Shown: one piece after another, positions 43,661-52,494 of the stretch | Numbering within the stretch: the stretch's first letter is position 1 | Layout: each line of letters opens with the position of its first letter | NCBI RefSeq assembly: GCF_002914525.1 | Contig: NZ_LODW01000070.1 | Coordinates: forward strand, 186,001 to 250,000 | Length of the DNA: 64,000 nucleotides | From: Rhizobium hidalgonense | GTDB taxonomy: Bacteria > Pseudomonadota > Alphaproteobacteria > Rhizobiales > Rhizobiaceae | Direction: 5' to 3' | The notes under the pieces: model-generated | What the model was told of the DNA's origin: nothing | What the model saw: the letters and a program-made list of their open reading frames with translations, nothing else | The model's database searches: none | Position numbers and translations under genes: made by a program

Positions 43661-44863
43661 TTACCGAGCGGCGTTGAGGACGGCGACGCCGGGAAGCTCC
43701 TTGCCTTCCATCCATTCGAGGAAAGCGCCGCCGGCTGTGGAGACATAGGTGAAATCGCCGGCAACGCCGGCATGGTTTAGCGCAGACACCGTGTCGCCGC
43801 CGCCGGCAACGGAGGTGAGCTTGCCGGCCGCAGTGCGCTCAGCGGCGTATTTCGCGGCAGCGACGGTTGCTGCATCGAAAGGCTCGATCTCGAAGGCGCC
43901 GAGTGGGCCGTTCCAGACGAGAGTCGAAGCGCGCTCGATCCACGCGTTGATGGCTTCGACCGATTTCGGTCCCACGTCGAGCACCATGGCATCGGTCGGA
44001 ATGGCATTGATATCGACCGTCTCGTTGGCGGCGCCCGCCTTGAACTCGCGGGCAATCACGCCGTCTTCCGGCAGGATGATCGCGCAGCCGGCGGTTGCGG
44101 CCTCGATCATGATCTGCTTGGCGGTTTCGGCGAGATCATGCTCGCAGAGCGACTTGCCGACATTGGTGCCGCGGGCGGCGATGAAGGTATTGGCCATGCC
44201 GCCGCCGATGACGAGCGCATCGACCTTCTTCACGAGATTCATCAGGAGGTCGATCTTGGTCGAGACCTTGGCGCCGCCGACGATCGCGACGACTGGGCGG
44301 GCGGGATCGCCGAGGCCCTTTTCCAGCGCCTCCAGCTCGGCCTGCATCGTGCGGCCGGCATAGGCCGGCAGATGGTGGGCGAGACCCTCGGTCGAGGCAT
44401 GGGCGCGGTGGGCGGCGGAGAAGGCGTCATTGACATAGATGTCGCCGTTGGCGGCAAGCGCCTTGGTGAAGTCGGCGTCGTTCTTTTCCTCGCCCTTGTG
44501 GAAGCGGGTGTTTTCCAGAAGCAGGATATCGCCGTCATTCATCGCGGCGACGGCGGAGGCGGCGGCATCGCCGATGCAGTCGGAGGCCGTCGACACGGCA
44601 TGGTCCAATACTTCCTCGACGGAAGGGGCGATCAGCGACAGCGACAGATCCGGCGAAGGGCCTTCCTTCGGTCGGCCGAAATGGGCCAGAAGGATGACCT
44701 TGGCACCCTTCTCGGACAGTTCGAGGATCGTCGGCGCCACACGCTCGATGCGTGTCGTGTCGGTGACCTTGCCATCCTTGACCGGGACGTTGAGGTCGAC
44801 GCGGACGAGAACGCGCTTGCCGCGGATGTCAGTGAGATCGTCGAGGGTCTTGAAGGAAGGCAT
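43661..44863 (-). CDS. pgk: Phosphoglycerate kinase
   Basis: 400 residues, standard length. N-terminal substrate site: GKRVLVRVDLNVPVKDGKV; LLAHFGRPKE and LLLENTRFHKGEE follow. C-terminal nucleotide site: GGGDTVSALNHAG. It exchanges phosphate between 1,3-bisphosphoglycerate and ADP in glycolysis or gluconeogenesis. It precedes the aldolase gene on the same strand but has its own terminator, so the two are probably separate transcripts. Confidence 0.97.
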   Translation of the reverse strand: MPSFKTLDDLTDIRGKRVLVRVDLNVPVKDGKVTDTTRIERVAPTILELSEKGAKVILLAHFGRPKEGPSPDLSLSLIAPSVEEVLDHAVSTASDCIGDAAASAVAAMNDGDILLLENTRFHKGEEKNDADFTKALAANGDIYVNDAFSAAHRAHASTEGLAHHLPAYAGRTMQAELEALEKGLGDPARPVVAIVGGAKVSTKIDLLMNLVKKVDALVIGGGMANTFIAARGTNVGKSLCEHDLAETAKQIMIEAATAGCAIILPEDGVIAREFKAGAANETVDINAIPTDAMVLDVGPKSVEAINAWIERASTLVWNGPLGAFEIEPFDAATVAAAKYAAERTAAGKLTSVAGGGDTVSALNHAGVAGDFTYVSTAGGAFLEWMEGKELPGVAVLNAAR

Positions 44864-44932
44864 GGGGAGATCCAGTCTTGGTTGGCGGAAATTGCGCCGA
44901 CCATAGCAAGGATCATTCGAGACGCAAGGCGT

Positions 44933-46807
44933 TCAGCCACCGTTTTCGTGTGTGCCTTCGGTGCGTCCGGCCGCTGCTTTCGGAGCGGCTTCGGAGGTCG
45001 CCGCCTCCCGCCTCTGGCGCCCCTTCAGCCGTTCGCGGACCCGCTCTGTAATGTCCTTGAGATTGATGAAGATCGGCAGCGTGATCGCCGGTTCGACCGC
45101 CTCGAGCGACATGCCGACCGAGGTAATGTGGTCGTGCTCATCGAGATCGCGGACAATGAGAATGATCGATCCGAGGCGGACGCGGTCGGCATAATCGGCC
45201 TTGCCGCCGAGACGCTGGCGCATGAGTTCGGCAATCGTCAGGCCTTTTTCGGATTCGTTGAGCAGGCCGGGACCGTAGGCGGCGTCGAGATCAGCGGCGG
45301 GACGGGCCGGAGAGAGCGCGAAGGCCCCGAAGAATTCGGCATCGTCCTCATCGACCGGCGCACGGCTGGCGAAGAGCCGGTCGAGCAGACGCGAATAGCT
45401 CGGCACGATGAAGAGATAGACGAGATCGTTCTCGCGCAGCCGCCCGGCATATTGGTAGCGCATCGACTTGCCGTCGCGGATGACCAGCGATGGGGTCGCC
45501 CAGCGCGGAATGCGCTCGCCGCGCAGCACCGGGCTGTCCTTGATGACGCGGTAGGAGAGCAGCTCGTGGTTGGCAGCGCCCGGCAGGTCGACCTCGACCT
45601 TGTCGACGGCGCCGATGCGGGGCGGAATGATCAGGCCGAGTTTCTTGGCGACGGGCTTGATCGTCCAGCCCTGCAGGAGCAGGGAGACCAGCACGATGAT
45701 GAAAGCCGTGTTGAAATAGATCTGGCCGTTTTCCAGGCCGCCGAGGATCGGCATGATGGCAAGCAGGATGGAGACCGCTCCGCGCAAGCCGACCCAGGCG
45801 ACAAAGCCGATTTCCTGCTGCGTATAATCGAAGGGAAGCAGCGACAGCCAGATCGCCAGCGGTCGGGCGATGAAGATCAGGAATAGGGCAAGCAGGATGG
45901 CCGGCACGATGATCACAGGGAATTGCGACGGCGTGGCGAGCAGGCCGAGCACCAGGAACATGATGATCTGCGCCAGCCAGGTCATGCCGTCCTGGAAGCG
46001 CTTGATGGTGCCGATCGCCTGCATCTTGCGGTTTCCGGCATAAATGCCGGCGACATAGACGGCGAGGAAGCCGCTGCCGCCGACAGCACCCGTGAAGGAA
46101 AAGACGAGCAGGGCGAGCGCCAGCACGAAGATCGGCGTCAGGCCGCGGTCCGTATCGAGCTTGCTGACGATCAGCACGATCATCATGCCGCCGAGCAGGC
46201 CGAGAATGACGCCGAGCCCCATCTGCTGGACGAACATGGCGAGCATGCCGATATTGATACCGGCGTAACGCTCGCCGCTTGCCAGCACCTCGACAAGGGC
46301 GATGGTCAGGAAGATTGCCATGGGATCGTTGGTGCCGGATTCGACCTCCAGCGTCGATCGCACCTTATCGCGGATGTTGATGCCGCCGATGCGCAGCAGG
46401 AAGAAGACGGCGGCGGCATCGGTCGATGCGACGATCGAACCGAGCAGCAGGCCTTCCAGCCAGGTGAAATTCAAAAGCCACATGGCGGCGACGGCAAAGA
46501 GCGAGGCGGTGATCAGCACCCCGACCGAGGCGAGAGCCAGCGAGGGCACGGCCGCCAGCCGAAAAGCCTGCATCGGCGTGCCGAAGCCGGAATCAAACAG
46601 GATGACGGCCAGCGCGATGGAGCCGAGAATATAGGCGAGGTAATTGTTGCTGAACTCGATGCCAAGGCCGTCGACGCCGGCGGCAAGGCCGATCATCAGG
46701 AAAAGCAGTAGCAGCGGGGCGCCGAAGCGGAAGGCGAGCAGGCTTGAAAAAGCGGCAAGAAGCACGAGCGCCGTCGAGACCAGCACCACGATGTAGAACG
46801 CTTCCAT
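44933..46807 (-). CDS. Potassium/proton antiporter, CPA1 family
   Basis: About 624 residues from the ATG at 46807 (AAGGGG upstream). The Na+/H+ exchanger domain (~1-390) contains about twelve membrane segments and STDAAAVFFLLR with the conserved acidic pair region. The cytoplasmic part has a TrkA-C-like domain (~400-470) and a C-terminal region like CorC/HlyC transporter-associated domains. This matches NhaP2/CvrA-type K+/H+ antiporters, which export K+. It lies between pgk and gap, apparently as its own unit. Confidence 0.88.
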   Translation of the reverse strand: MEAFYIVVLVSTALVLLAAFSSLLAFRFGAPLLLLFLMIGLAAGVDGLGIEFSNNYLAYILGSIALAVILFDSGFGTPMQAFRLAAVPSLALASVGVLITASLFAVAAMWLLNFTWLEGLLLGSIVASTDAAAVFFLLRIGGINIRDKVRSTLEVESGTNDPMAIFLTIALVEVLASGERYAGINIGMLAMFVQQMGLGVILGLLGGMMIVLIVSKLDTDRGLTPIFVLALALLVFSFTGAVGGSGFLAVYVAGIYAGNRKMQAIGTIKRFQDGMTWLAQIIMFLVLGLLATPSQFPVIIVPAILLALFLIFIARPLAIWLSLLPFDYTQQEIGFVAWVGLRGAVSILLAIMPILGGLENGQIYFNTAFIIVLVSLLLQGWTIKPVAKKLGLIIPPRIGAVDKVEVDLPGAANHELLSYRVIKDSPVLRGERIPRWATPSLVIRDGKSMRYQYAGRLRENDLVYLFIVPSYSRLLDRLFASRAPVDEDDAEFFGAFALSPARPAADLDAAYGPGLLNESEKGLTIAELMRQRLGGKADYADRVRLGSIILIVRDLDEHDHITSVGMSLEAVEPAITLPIFINLKDITERVRERLKGRQRREAATSEAAPKAAAGRTEGTHENGG

Positions 46808-47100
46808 GCCCACCCCTTTCCATCGACTGCTTCACGTATGCGGCCAGCCGGCCGATCCGCCTTCATCCAACTTCTCCTCACGCGCGGCGGTCCATCAGTA
46901 AACGGCAAAACGTCAGAGAAGGGTAGGCCTTGCGGCTTAACCTCGTCGCGATGCTGCATCATGCTGCTGAACGGCTGCCGGAGGGCCAGCCGACACGGAA
47001 TGCTACGGGAGAAAATCTCTATAAAGAATGTATAGGAAAATCAGGCGAGAGCAGGGCAAAAGAGACAGGCACGGATTTTTCCTGCCGGTCCGCCGCTCTG

Positions 47101-47280
47101 CTATCCCAACACTGCCTGGAGCGTAACGATGGCGAGGAACGAAAGACCGATGAAGGCGGCAACCCAAATGACCAGACGATTAGCCTTTGCCAGTACGGCA
47201 GGTCTGACGTCCCGCTTGCGGTGAAACCGCTGCCGCCGCTTGAGGGTGGAGTGGGACAAGCGTTTTTGTGCCTCTGCCAT
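47101..47280 (-). CDS. Small basic single-pass membrane protein
   Basis: 59 residues: MAEAQKRLSHSTLKRRQRFH, RKRDVRPAVLAKANRLVIWV, then AAFIGLSFLAIVTLQAVLG. A strongly basic N-terminal half precedes one C-terminal membrane segment. A GAGG ribosome site lies 7 bases before the ATG. No family is recognised. It lies upstream of the antiporter gene on the same strand and could be a small accessory protein, but this is speculation. Confidence 0.55.
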   Translation of the reverse strand: MAEAQKRLSHSTLKRRQRFHRKRDVRPAVLAKANRLVIWVAAFIGLSFLAIVTLQAVLG

Positions 47281-47440
47281 TTATCGCCTCACTTAATTCA
47301 TTTCAACCATTGTGCAGCGTTGCGCATATCCTCAATCTATCACGCTTGGTCAGCGGATTGCCAACCCGTCATCCAGCCCTGCCTGCGAGCGGCAACGCCA
47401 CACCGAACCCGTCGCTTCGGTGTGGCTTTCAAAGCCGGAA

Positions 47441-47755
47441 TCAGTCTTCGGTGTCCTCGCCCTCGTCGGTCAGATCCGCGACCGGCACGAGGAAAACGAC
47501 GAACTCGTCCTCGATGGTCCGTTCGGGGTCGTCGTCGAATTCATAGGCATGTTCGACTTCGCTTGCTTCTTCGGCGGTCGCCTTGCGCAGGCTGAGCGCG
47601 GCCTTGCGGTCCCACAGGGGCTTACCCTCGGACTCCAGGATGGTCAGGTCGTCGCGGAAGTCTTCCGCCTCGAAGAAATGCGTCGCATCCTCATGATTTT
47701 CGGAGCGAAAGCTGGCAACGGCGCGGCCGGCGATTTCTACGGTAAAGTAATCCAT
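47441..47755 (-). CDS. Hypothetical acidic protein
   Basis: 104 residues: MDYFTVEIAGRAVASFRSEN, then EDATHFFEAEDFRDDLTILE and an acidic tail. It has a strong bias to Asp and Glu and no membrane segment or known motif. The sequence is coherent and codon use is typical of the region. No ribosome site is strong. Likely a conserved rhizobial protein of unknown function. Confidence 0.7.
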   Translation of the reverse strand: MDYFTVEIAGRAVASFRSENHEDATHFFEAEDFRDDLTILESEGKPLWDRKAALSLRKATAEEASEVEHAYEFDDDPERTIEDEFVVFLVPVADLTDEGEDTED

Positions 47756-47836
47756 CCATCTCTCTCATATTGGCGACAGCTGCCGCACGGTATTGGCGTT
47801 CCGCGCCTGGCCGGTGGCCCGATGCGGCGCGAGGAA

Positions 47837-47860
47837 ACTGGGCATTTTCGAATGCCCAGT
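47837..47860. other. UUCG-capped hairpin
   Basis: ACTGGGCATT (47837-47846), TTCG, AATGCCCAGT (47851-47860): a perfect 10-base stem with a stable TTCG tetraloop. It lies between gap and the acidic-protein gene, 80 bases upstream of the latter. No T-run follows on either strand. It may be an RNA-processing or stability element. Confidence 0.5.
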
Positions 47861-47942
47861 CGAGTTATCCTAACAGATCTCATCCCGGCAATGGACGAAA
47901 AGATAGCAGTCCGGGGAAGGAGCGGCTTCGTTTGCGCATGCC

Positions 47943-47973
47943 AAAAAAAGCGGCCCGGTTTCCCGGGCCGCTT
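47943..47973 (-). terminator. Terminator after gap
   Basis: AAGCGGCCCGG (47948-47958) pairs perfectly with CCGGGCCGCTT (47963-47973), loop TTTC. On the minus strand TTTTTTT follows: a strong rho-independent terminator 23 bases after the gap stop. Confidence 0.9.
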
Positions 47974-47996
47974 GTCTGTCGATGCTGTGAGAGCAC

Positions 47997-49007
47997 TCAG
48001 ATGAGCTTGGCGAAAGCGACTGCTGTGTCGGACATGCGGCTGGAGAAGCCCCACTCGTTGTCGTACCAGGACAGAACGCGCACGAAGTTGCCTTCCATGA
48101 CCTTGGTCTGATCCGTTGCGAAGATCGAGGAGTGGCTGTCGTGGTTGAAGTCGCGCGAGACAAGCGGCTCGTCGGTGTAGCCGAGGATGCCCTTCAGCTT
48201 GCCGTTTGCAGCTGCCTGGATGGCTTCGTTGATTTCGCCGATGCTGGTCGCCTTCTTGGCGACGAACTTGAAGTCGACGACGGAAACGTTCGGGGTCGGA
48301 ACGCGGATCGAGGTGCCGTCGAGCTTGCCCTTCAGATGCGGCAGAACGAGGCCGACGGCCTTGGCAGCGCCCGTCGAGGTCGGAATCATCGAGAGGGCGG
48401 CGGCGCGGGCGCGATACAGGTCCTTGTGCATCGTGTCGAGCGTCGGCTGGTCGCCGGTGTAGGAGTGGATGGTCGTCATGAAGCCGTGGTCGATGCCGAC
48501 GGCGTCGTCGAGAACCTTCACAACAGGCACCAGGCAGTTGGTGGTGCAGGACGCGTTGGAAATAACCATGTGCTCCTTGGTGAGCTGGTCATGATTAACG
48601 CCGAAGACGACCGTGAGGTCGGCCCCGTCTGCAGGCGCCGAAACGATGACCCGCTTGGCGCCGGCTGTCAGGTGAGCGGCGGCCTTGTCACGTGCCGTGA
48701 AGATGCCCGTGCATTCCATCGCGATGTCGACGCCGAGCTCGCGGTGCGGCAGCGTTGCCGGATCCTTGATCGCCGTGACCTTGATCGGCTTGGAGTTGCC
48801 GACGATGATCGTGTCACCCTCGACCTTCACGGTTGCCGGGAAACGACCGTGGATGGAGTCGTAGCGCAGCAGGTGGGCGTTGGTTTCGACCGGGCCGAGG
48901 TCGTTGATGGCGACGACTTCGATGTCGGTACGGCCGGATTCGACGATAGCGCGCAGGACGTTGCGGCCGATGCGGCCGAAACCGTTGATGGCAACCTTGA
49001 CTGTCAT
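47997..49007 (-). CDS. gap: Glyceraldehyde-3-phosphate dehydrogenase
   Basis: 336 residues from the ATG at 49007; an ATG two codons earlier is also possible. NAD-binding start VKVAINGFGRIGRN, active-site Cys154 in SNASCTTNCLVPV, and the substrate loop AAKAVGLVLPHLKGK are intact. It converts glyceraldehyde-3-phosphate to 1,3-bisphosphoglycerate. It lies 82 bases downstream of tkt on the same strand and ends in a strong terminator, so tkt-gap may form one transcript. Confidence 0.97.
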   Translation of the reverse strand: MTVKVAINGFGRIGRNVLRAIVESGRTDIEVVAINDLGPVETNAHLLRYDSIHGRFPATVKVEGDTIIVGNSKPIKVTAIKDPATLPHRELGVDIAMECTGIFTARDKAAAHLTAGAKRVIVSAPADGADLTVVFGVNHDQLTKEHMVISNASCTTNCLVPVVKVLDDAVGIDHGFMTTIHSYTGDQPTLDTMHKDLYRARAAALSMIPTSTGAAKAVGLVLPHLKGKLDGTSIRVPTPNVSVVDFKFVAKKATSIGEINEAIQAAANGKLKGILGYTDEPLVSRDFNHDSHSSIFATDQTKVMEGNFVRVLSWYDNEWGFSSRMSDTAVAFAKLI

Positions 49008-49066
49008 GTTCATTCACTCCCGATAGAATAGAGCCCGATAGAAAGGGCCTGGAATTGAGGAGATGG

Positions 49067-49086
49067 AGAGCGCCTCAAGGCGCCCT
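49067..49086 (-). other. Hairpin between tkt and gap
   Basis: AGAGCGCC (49067-49074) and GGCGCCCT (49079-49086) form an 8-base stem with one G-T pair and a 4-base loop just after the tkt stop. No T-run follows, so it may be an intercistronic element rather than a terminator. Confidence 0.4.
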
Positions 49087-49088
49087 CA

Positions 49089-51062
49089 TTAAAGCTTTGC
49101 TTCCGCGGCCGCAACGACGGCGTCGGCAGTGATGCCGAAATGCTTGTAAACATCCTTCACCGGGCCGGAAGCGCCGAAGCCCTTCATGCCGATGAAAGTG
49201 CCTTCCGGTCCGATGAAAGCATCCCAGCCTTCGCGGACGGCGGCTTCGACGGCGATCTTGACCGACGAGTTGCCAAGGATTTCCTTGCGGTAGGCGTCCG
49301 GCTGCTCGAAGAACAGTTCCGTGCAGGGAACCGATACGACGCGCACCGTGACACCCTTGGCTTCGAGGGCTGCGCGGGCGGCAACGGCGATTTCGACTTC
49401 CGAGCCGGAGGCGAAGATCGTCACCTTGGCGTCGGCATTGCCGGCCAGCGTATAAGCACCCTGTTCGCAGAGGTTCTTTTCGCTGTATTCGGTGCGGGTT
49501 GCCGTGAGGTTCTGGCGCGTCAAGGCAAGGCCGGACGGACGGTTGTGCGTCTTGACGGCGATCTGCCAGCATTCCGCCGTTTCCGTGGCGTCGGCCGGGC
49601 GGAAGACCATCAGGTTCGGGATGGCGCGCAGACCGGCGAGCTGTTCGACCGGCTGGTGCGTCGGGCCGTCTTCGCCGACGCCGATCGAGTCATGCGTCAG
49701 GACGTGGATGACGCGGATGCCCATCAGCGAAGCGAGGCGGATCGGCGGCCGGCAATAATCCGAGAAGATCAGGAAGCCGCCGCTATAGGGAATGAGGCCG
49801 CCATGCAGCGCGATGCCGTTCATGGCAGAGGCCATTCCGTGCTCACGGATACCCCAATGCATGTACCGGCCGGCGAAATCCGTCGGCGTGATCGAGTGCA
49901 TCTGGCTGGTCTTGGTGTTGTTTGACGGCGTCAGGTCGGCGGAGCCGCCGAGCGTTTCCGGCAGGAAGCCGTTGATGACCTCAAGCGCGTCTTCCGAAGC
50001 CTTGCGGGTGGCAACAGTCGGCTTGGTCTCGGCGAGCTTCTTCTTATAGGCGCTGATCGCGGCGTCGAAACCTTCCGGCAGTTCGCCTGCCATGCGGCGG
50101 CTAAACTCAGCCTTGGCGGGGGCGTTGGCGAGGCCATCTTCCCATGCCTTGACGAGATCGACGGAGCGGGCTCCGGCGGCGCGCCAGCTGTCCAAGACAT
50201 CCGACGGGACGACGAATGGTTCGTATTCCCAGTTCAGCGCCTTGCGGGTGGCGGCGATTTCCTCGGCGCCGAGCGGGTTGCCATGGACCTTGTGCGTGCC
50301 TTGCTTGTTCGGCGCGCCGAAGCCGATGATCGTCTTGCAGGCGATGAAGGTCGGGCGGTCGGAGTTGTGAGCAGCCTCGATAGCGGCGGCAATGGCAGCC
50401 TGATCGTGACCGTCGAGTTCGATCGTGTTCCAGTGAACGGCCTTGAAGCGGGCGATCTGATCGGTCGAGTCCGAGAGAGACACAGCGCCGTCGATGGTGA
50501 TCGAGTTGTTGTCCCAGAACAGGATGAGCTTGTTCAGCTTCAGGTGGCCGGCGAGCGCGATGGCTTCATGGCTGATGCCCTCCATCAGGCAGCCGTCGCC
50601 GCAGATCGCATAGGTATAGTGATCCTGAAGATCGGAGCCGAACTCCTCGCGCAGCTTGCGTTCGGCAATCGCCATGCCGACGGAATTGGCAATGCCCTGG
50701 CCGAGCGGACCGGTCGTCGTCTCGATGCCGGTGGCGTGACCATATTCCGGATGGCCGGCGGTTTTCGAACCGATCTGACGGAACTGCTTCAGATCTTCGA
50801 CCGTCATATCGGGATAACCGGTCAAATAGAGCAGTGAATAGAGCAGCATCGAGCCATGGCCGGCCGAGAGTACGAAGCGATCGCGGTTCGGCCAGTGCGG
50901 CTTCTTCGGATCAAACTTCAGATATTTGGTGAACAGGACCGTTGCCACATCGGCCATGCCCATCGGCATGCCCGGGTGACCGGAGTTCGCCTTTTCGACG
51001 GCGTCCATGGCGAGGAAACGGATCGCATTCGCCATCCGGTCATGTTGTTCGGGAGAGGTCAT
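49089..51062 (-). CDS. tkt: Transketolase
   Basis: 657 residues from the ATG at 51062; the open frame upstream is not supported. Thiamine-diphosphate motifs are intact: ANSGHPGMPMGMAD (residues ~24-37), TGPLGQGIANSVGMA, the G-D-G segment GDGCLMEGISHEA, and DSIGVGEDGPTHQPVEQ in the second domain. It transfers two-carbon units in the pentose phosphate and Calvin cycles. Followed by gap. Confidence 0.96.
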   Translation of the reverse strand: MTSPEQHDRMANAIRFLAMDAVEKANSGHPGMPMGMADVATVLFTKYLKFDPKKPHWPNRDRFVLSAGHGSMLLYSLLYLTGYPDMTVEDLKQFRQIGSKTAGHPEYGHATGIETTTGPLGQGIANSVGMAIAERKLREEFGSDLQDHYTYAICGDGCLMEGISHEAIALAGHLKLNKLILFWDNNSITIDGAVSLSDSTDQIARFKAVHWNTIELDGHDQAAIAAAIEAAHNSDRPTFIACKTIIGFGAPNKQGTHKVHGNPLGAEEIAATRKALNWEYEPFVVPSDVLDSWRAAGARSVDLVKAWEDGLANAPAKAEFSRRMAGELPEGFDAAISAYKKKLAETKPTVATRKASEDALEVINGFLPETLGGSADLTPSNNTKTSQMHSITPTDFAGRYMHWGIREHGMASAMNGIALHGGLIPYSGGFLIFSDYCRPPIRLASLMGIRVIHVLTHDSIGVGEDGPTHQPVEQLAGLRAIPNLMVFRPADATETAECWQIAVKTHNRPSGLALTRQNLTATRTEYSEKNLCEQGAYTLAGNADAKVTIFASGSEVEIAVAARAALEAKGVTVRVVSVPCTELFFEQPDAYRKEILGNSSVKIAVEAAVREGWDAFIGPEGTFIGMKGFGASGPVKDVYKHFGITADAVVAAAEAKL

Positions 51063-51395
51063 GGCTTTTCCGCAAGTTCCGGGTGTCGGGGGATGGCCTC
51101 GAGCCTCCAAGACCATCGAGTGAAAGCGGCAGACACATAGCAGTTGGCGCTGGCAAGTCAATAAATGGGACGCCAAATCCGGGCCGGCCGCCGCGATTTT
51201 TGACATTTGATCGCGCGATTGTACAAAAGACAAATCGTGTGTGGCGAGGATATCTAAAACGCTCATCCACAAGATAGGCCGGTGGGCAAGTGACAGGATT
51301 TATTGACGGGCCGTCGGCGAGCTGCATATCCTTTTGAAATCGCAGGATCGGCGCGGCGTGCCGATTCGCGGATCCTGCGCGAGACTCGGGAAAGC
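51063..51395. other. Divergent regulatory interval between tkt and the DUF4164 gene
   Basis: 333 bases with no gene. A candidate tkt promoter lies at 51134-51161. The centre (51190-51250) is AT-richer. No operator was identified. Confidence 0.5.
51134..51161 (-). promoter_or_regulatory. Candidate promoter of tkt
   Basis: On the minus strand TTGACT (51161-51156) and TATGTG (51139-51134) are 16 bases apart, a good sigma-70 type pair. The start of transcription would lie near 51127, giving a leader of about 65 bases. Confidence 0.5.
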
Positions 51396-51671
51396 ATGAT
51401 GCCCACAGGCAAAACCATGGAAGCAGCGCTCAACGAATTGAGACAGGCGATTTCGAGCCTCGAAAACGCCGTCGACGTGCGCGTCGAGCGGGAGCGCGAG
51501 CAGGGCGAGATCGAGGGCGAGGTGCGGCGCGTGCACGCCGATCGCTCCCGGCTGGCGCAGGAGCTCGACCAAGCCGAATTCCGCGCCAACCGGCTTGAGG
51601 AAGTCAACCGCGAGGTATCGCGGCGGCTGGTGACGGCCATGGAAACGATCCGCGCGGTTCTGGATCGCTAG
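51396..51671 (+). CDS. DUF4164 family coiled-coil protein
   Basis: 91 residues from the ATG at 51396. It is nearly all coiled coil (LNELRQAISSLENAVDVRVE, then RRVHADRSRLAQELDQAEFR), matching DUF4164, an alphaproteobacterial family found beside zapA. The zapA gene follows 129 bases downstream, separated by a double-hairpin element. Role in cell division is a positional guess. Confidence 0.82.
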   Translation: MMPTGKTMEAALNELRQAISSLENAVDVRVEREREQGEIEGEVRRVHADRSRLAQELDQAEFRANRLEEVNREVSRRLVTAMETIRAVLDR

Positions 51672-51783
51672 GACAGGATGATTTTTGGGCCAGGTTGGCC
51701 CAAAATCAGAAATCCTGTTCTAATTTAAGAGTTTGAGCATGATGATGTCCGAAAACAGCGCACACTTTTCGGCATCATGCTCT
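51671..51783. repeat. Double-hairpin intergenic element between the DUF4164 gene and zapA
   Basis: Two nested palindromes in tandem. The first: ACAGGAT (51673) with ATCCTGT (51712) outside, TGGGCCA-GGT-TGGCCCA (51686-51702) inside. The second: GAGCATGATG (51735-51744) with CATCATGCTC (51773-51782) outside, CCGAAAA/TTTTCGG inside. The second half resembles a widely dispersed Rhizobium repeat. It is about 110 bp long and fills nearly the whole gap. Confidence 0.75.
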
Positions 51784-51800
51784 CATAAAGAGAGTTTGCT

Positions 51801-52178
51801 ATGGCGCAGGTGACGGTAACGATCGACGGCAAGGCGTATCGCATGGCCTGCGAGGAAGGGCAGGAGGATCACCTGACCGATCTCGCCACCCGTTTCGACC
51901 GCTATGTCGGCCATCTCAAGGGGCAGTTCGGGGAAATCGGCGATCTCAGGATCACGGTGATGGCCGGTATCATGATTGTGGACGAGATTGCCGAACTGAC
52001 GCGCCGCGTCGCCGGGCTGGAATCCGAACTGGAGTCTTTGCGCGGCAACCGCGACACGGTGCTTGCGGCCACCGCCCGTACCGAAGAAAATCTGGCGGCG
52101 GCGCTCAGTGAGGTTTCAACCCGCATCCGCGGCATCACTGACAAGCTGAACGGCCGGCCCGGCCCCGAACTCAACTAA
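51801..52178 (+). CDS. zapA: Cell division protein ZapA
   Basis: 125 residues. The N-terminal domain is MAQVTVTIDGKAYRMACEEG, then EDHLTDLATRFDRYVGHLKG. A coiled-coil C-terminal half follows (IAELTRRVAGLESELESLR). ZapA tetramers cross-link FtsZ filaments at the division site. The 6S RNA gene follows on the same strand, as in many proteobacteria. Confidence 0.92.
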   Translation: MAQVTVTIDGKAYRMACEEGQEDHLTDLATRFDRYVGHLKGQFGEIGDLRITVMAGIMIVDEIAELTRRVAGLESELESLRGNRDTVLAATARTEENLAAALSEVSTRIRGITDKLNGRPGPELN

Positions 52179-52235
52179 TCTCAATTAAATAAGCCCGACT
52201 TGCAGTGGCCACTGGCGTGTCGGCGCAAACGACCT

Positions 52236-52241
52236 TATATA
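52236..52241 (+). promoter_or_regulatory. Candidate -10 box of the 6S RNA gene
   Basis: TATATA lies about 10-12 bases before the expected 5' end of the RNA. A matching -35 box is weak (CTGGCG-like at ~52212). Confidence 0.35.
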
Positions 52242-52247
52242 TCGCGA

Positions 52248-52412
52248 TGCGGTCTGCGCCTCTCGACAGGAACCACAATCCCTGGGGCCATACTCGATCC
52301 AAAGGGAGCTGTCCCTGGCCAGGCCCGTGGGCCTGGACACACGGCGCCCACCTACGTTTGTAGGCACCCAGGATCGTAAACCTCCATCGGTGGTCGTGGA
52401 TCGCACCTTTCC
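52248..52412 (+). ncRNA. ssrS: 6S RNA
   Basis: A ~160-base structured region immediately downstream of zapA, on the same strand: the conserved proteobacterial position of ssrS. It can fold as a long irregular rod. GGT..GCG..CC..GAC..CCAC (52251-52276) pairs with GTGG..GTC..GG..CGC..ACC (52389-52407). ATCC(C)TGGG (52278-52286) pairs with CCCAGGAT (52367-52374). Stems CCAGGCCC/GGGCCTGG (52319-52336) and CCTAC/GTAGG lie inside. The open middle fits the RNA polymerase-binding bubble. Ends are approximate, with TTT at the 3' side. 6S RNA binds the housekeeping RNA polymerase holoenzyme. Confidence 0.72.
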
Positions 52413-52494
52413 CTCATCTAGCCAACGATAACGCCGATCGGCGGGCGGATGCGATCTCGTGTGTCTTAGATTGGTTCCTCCCACCCTCACGGAT

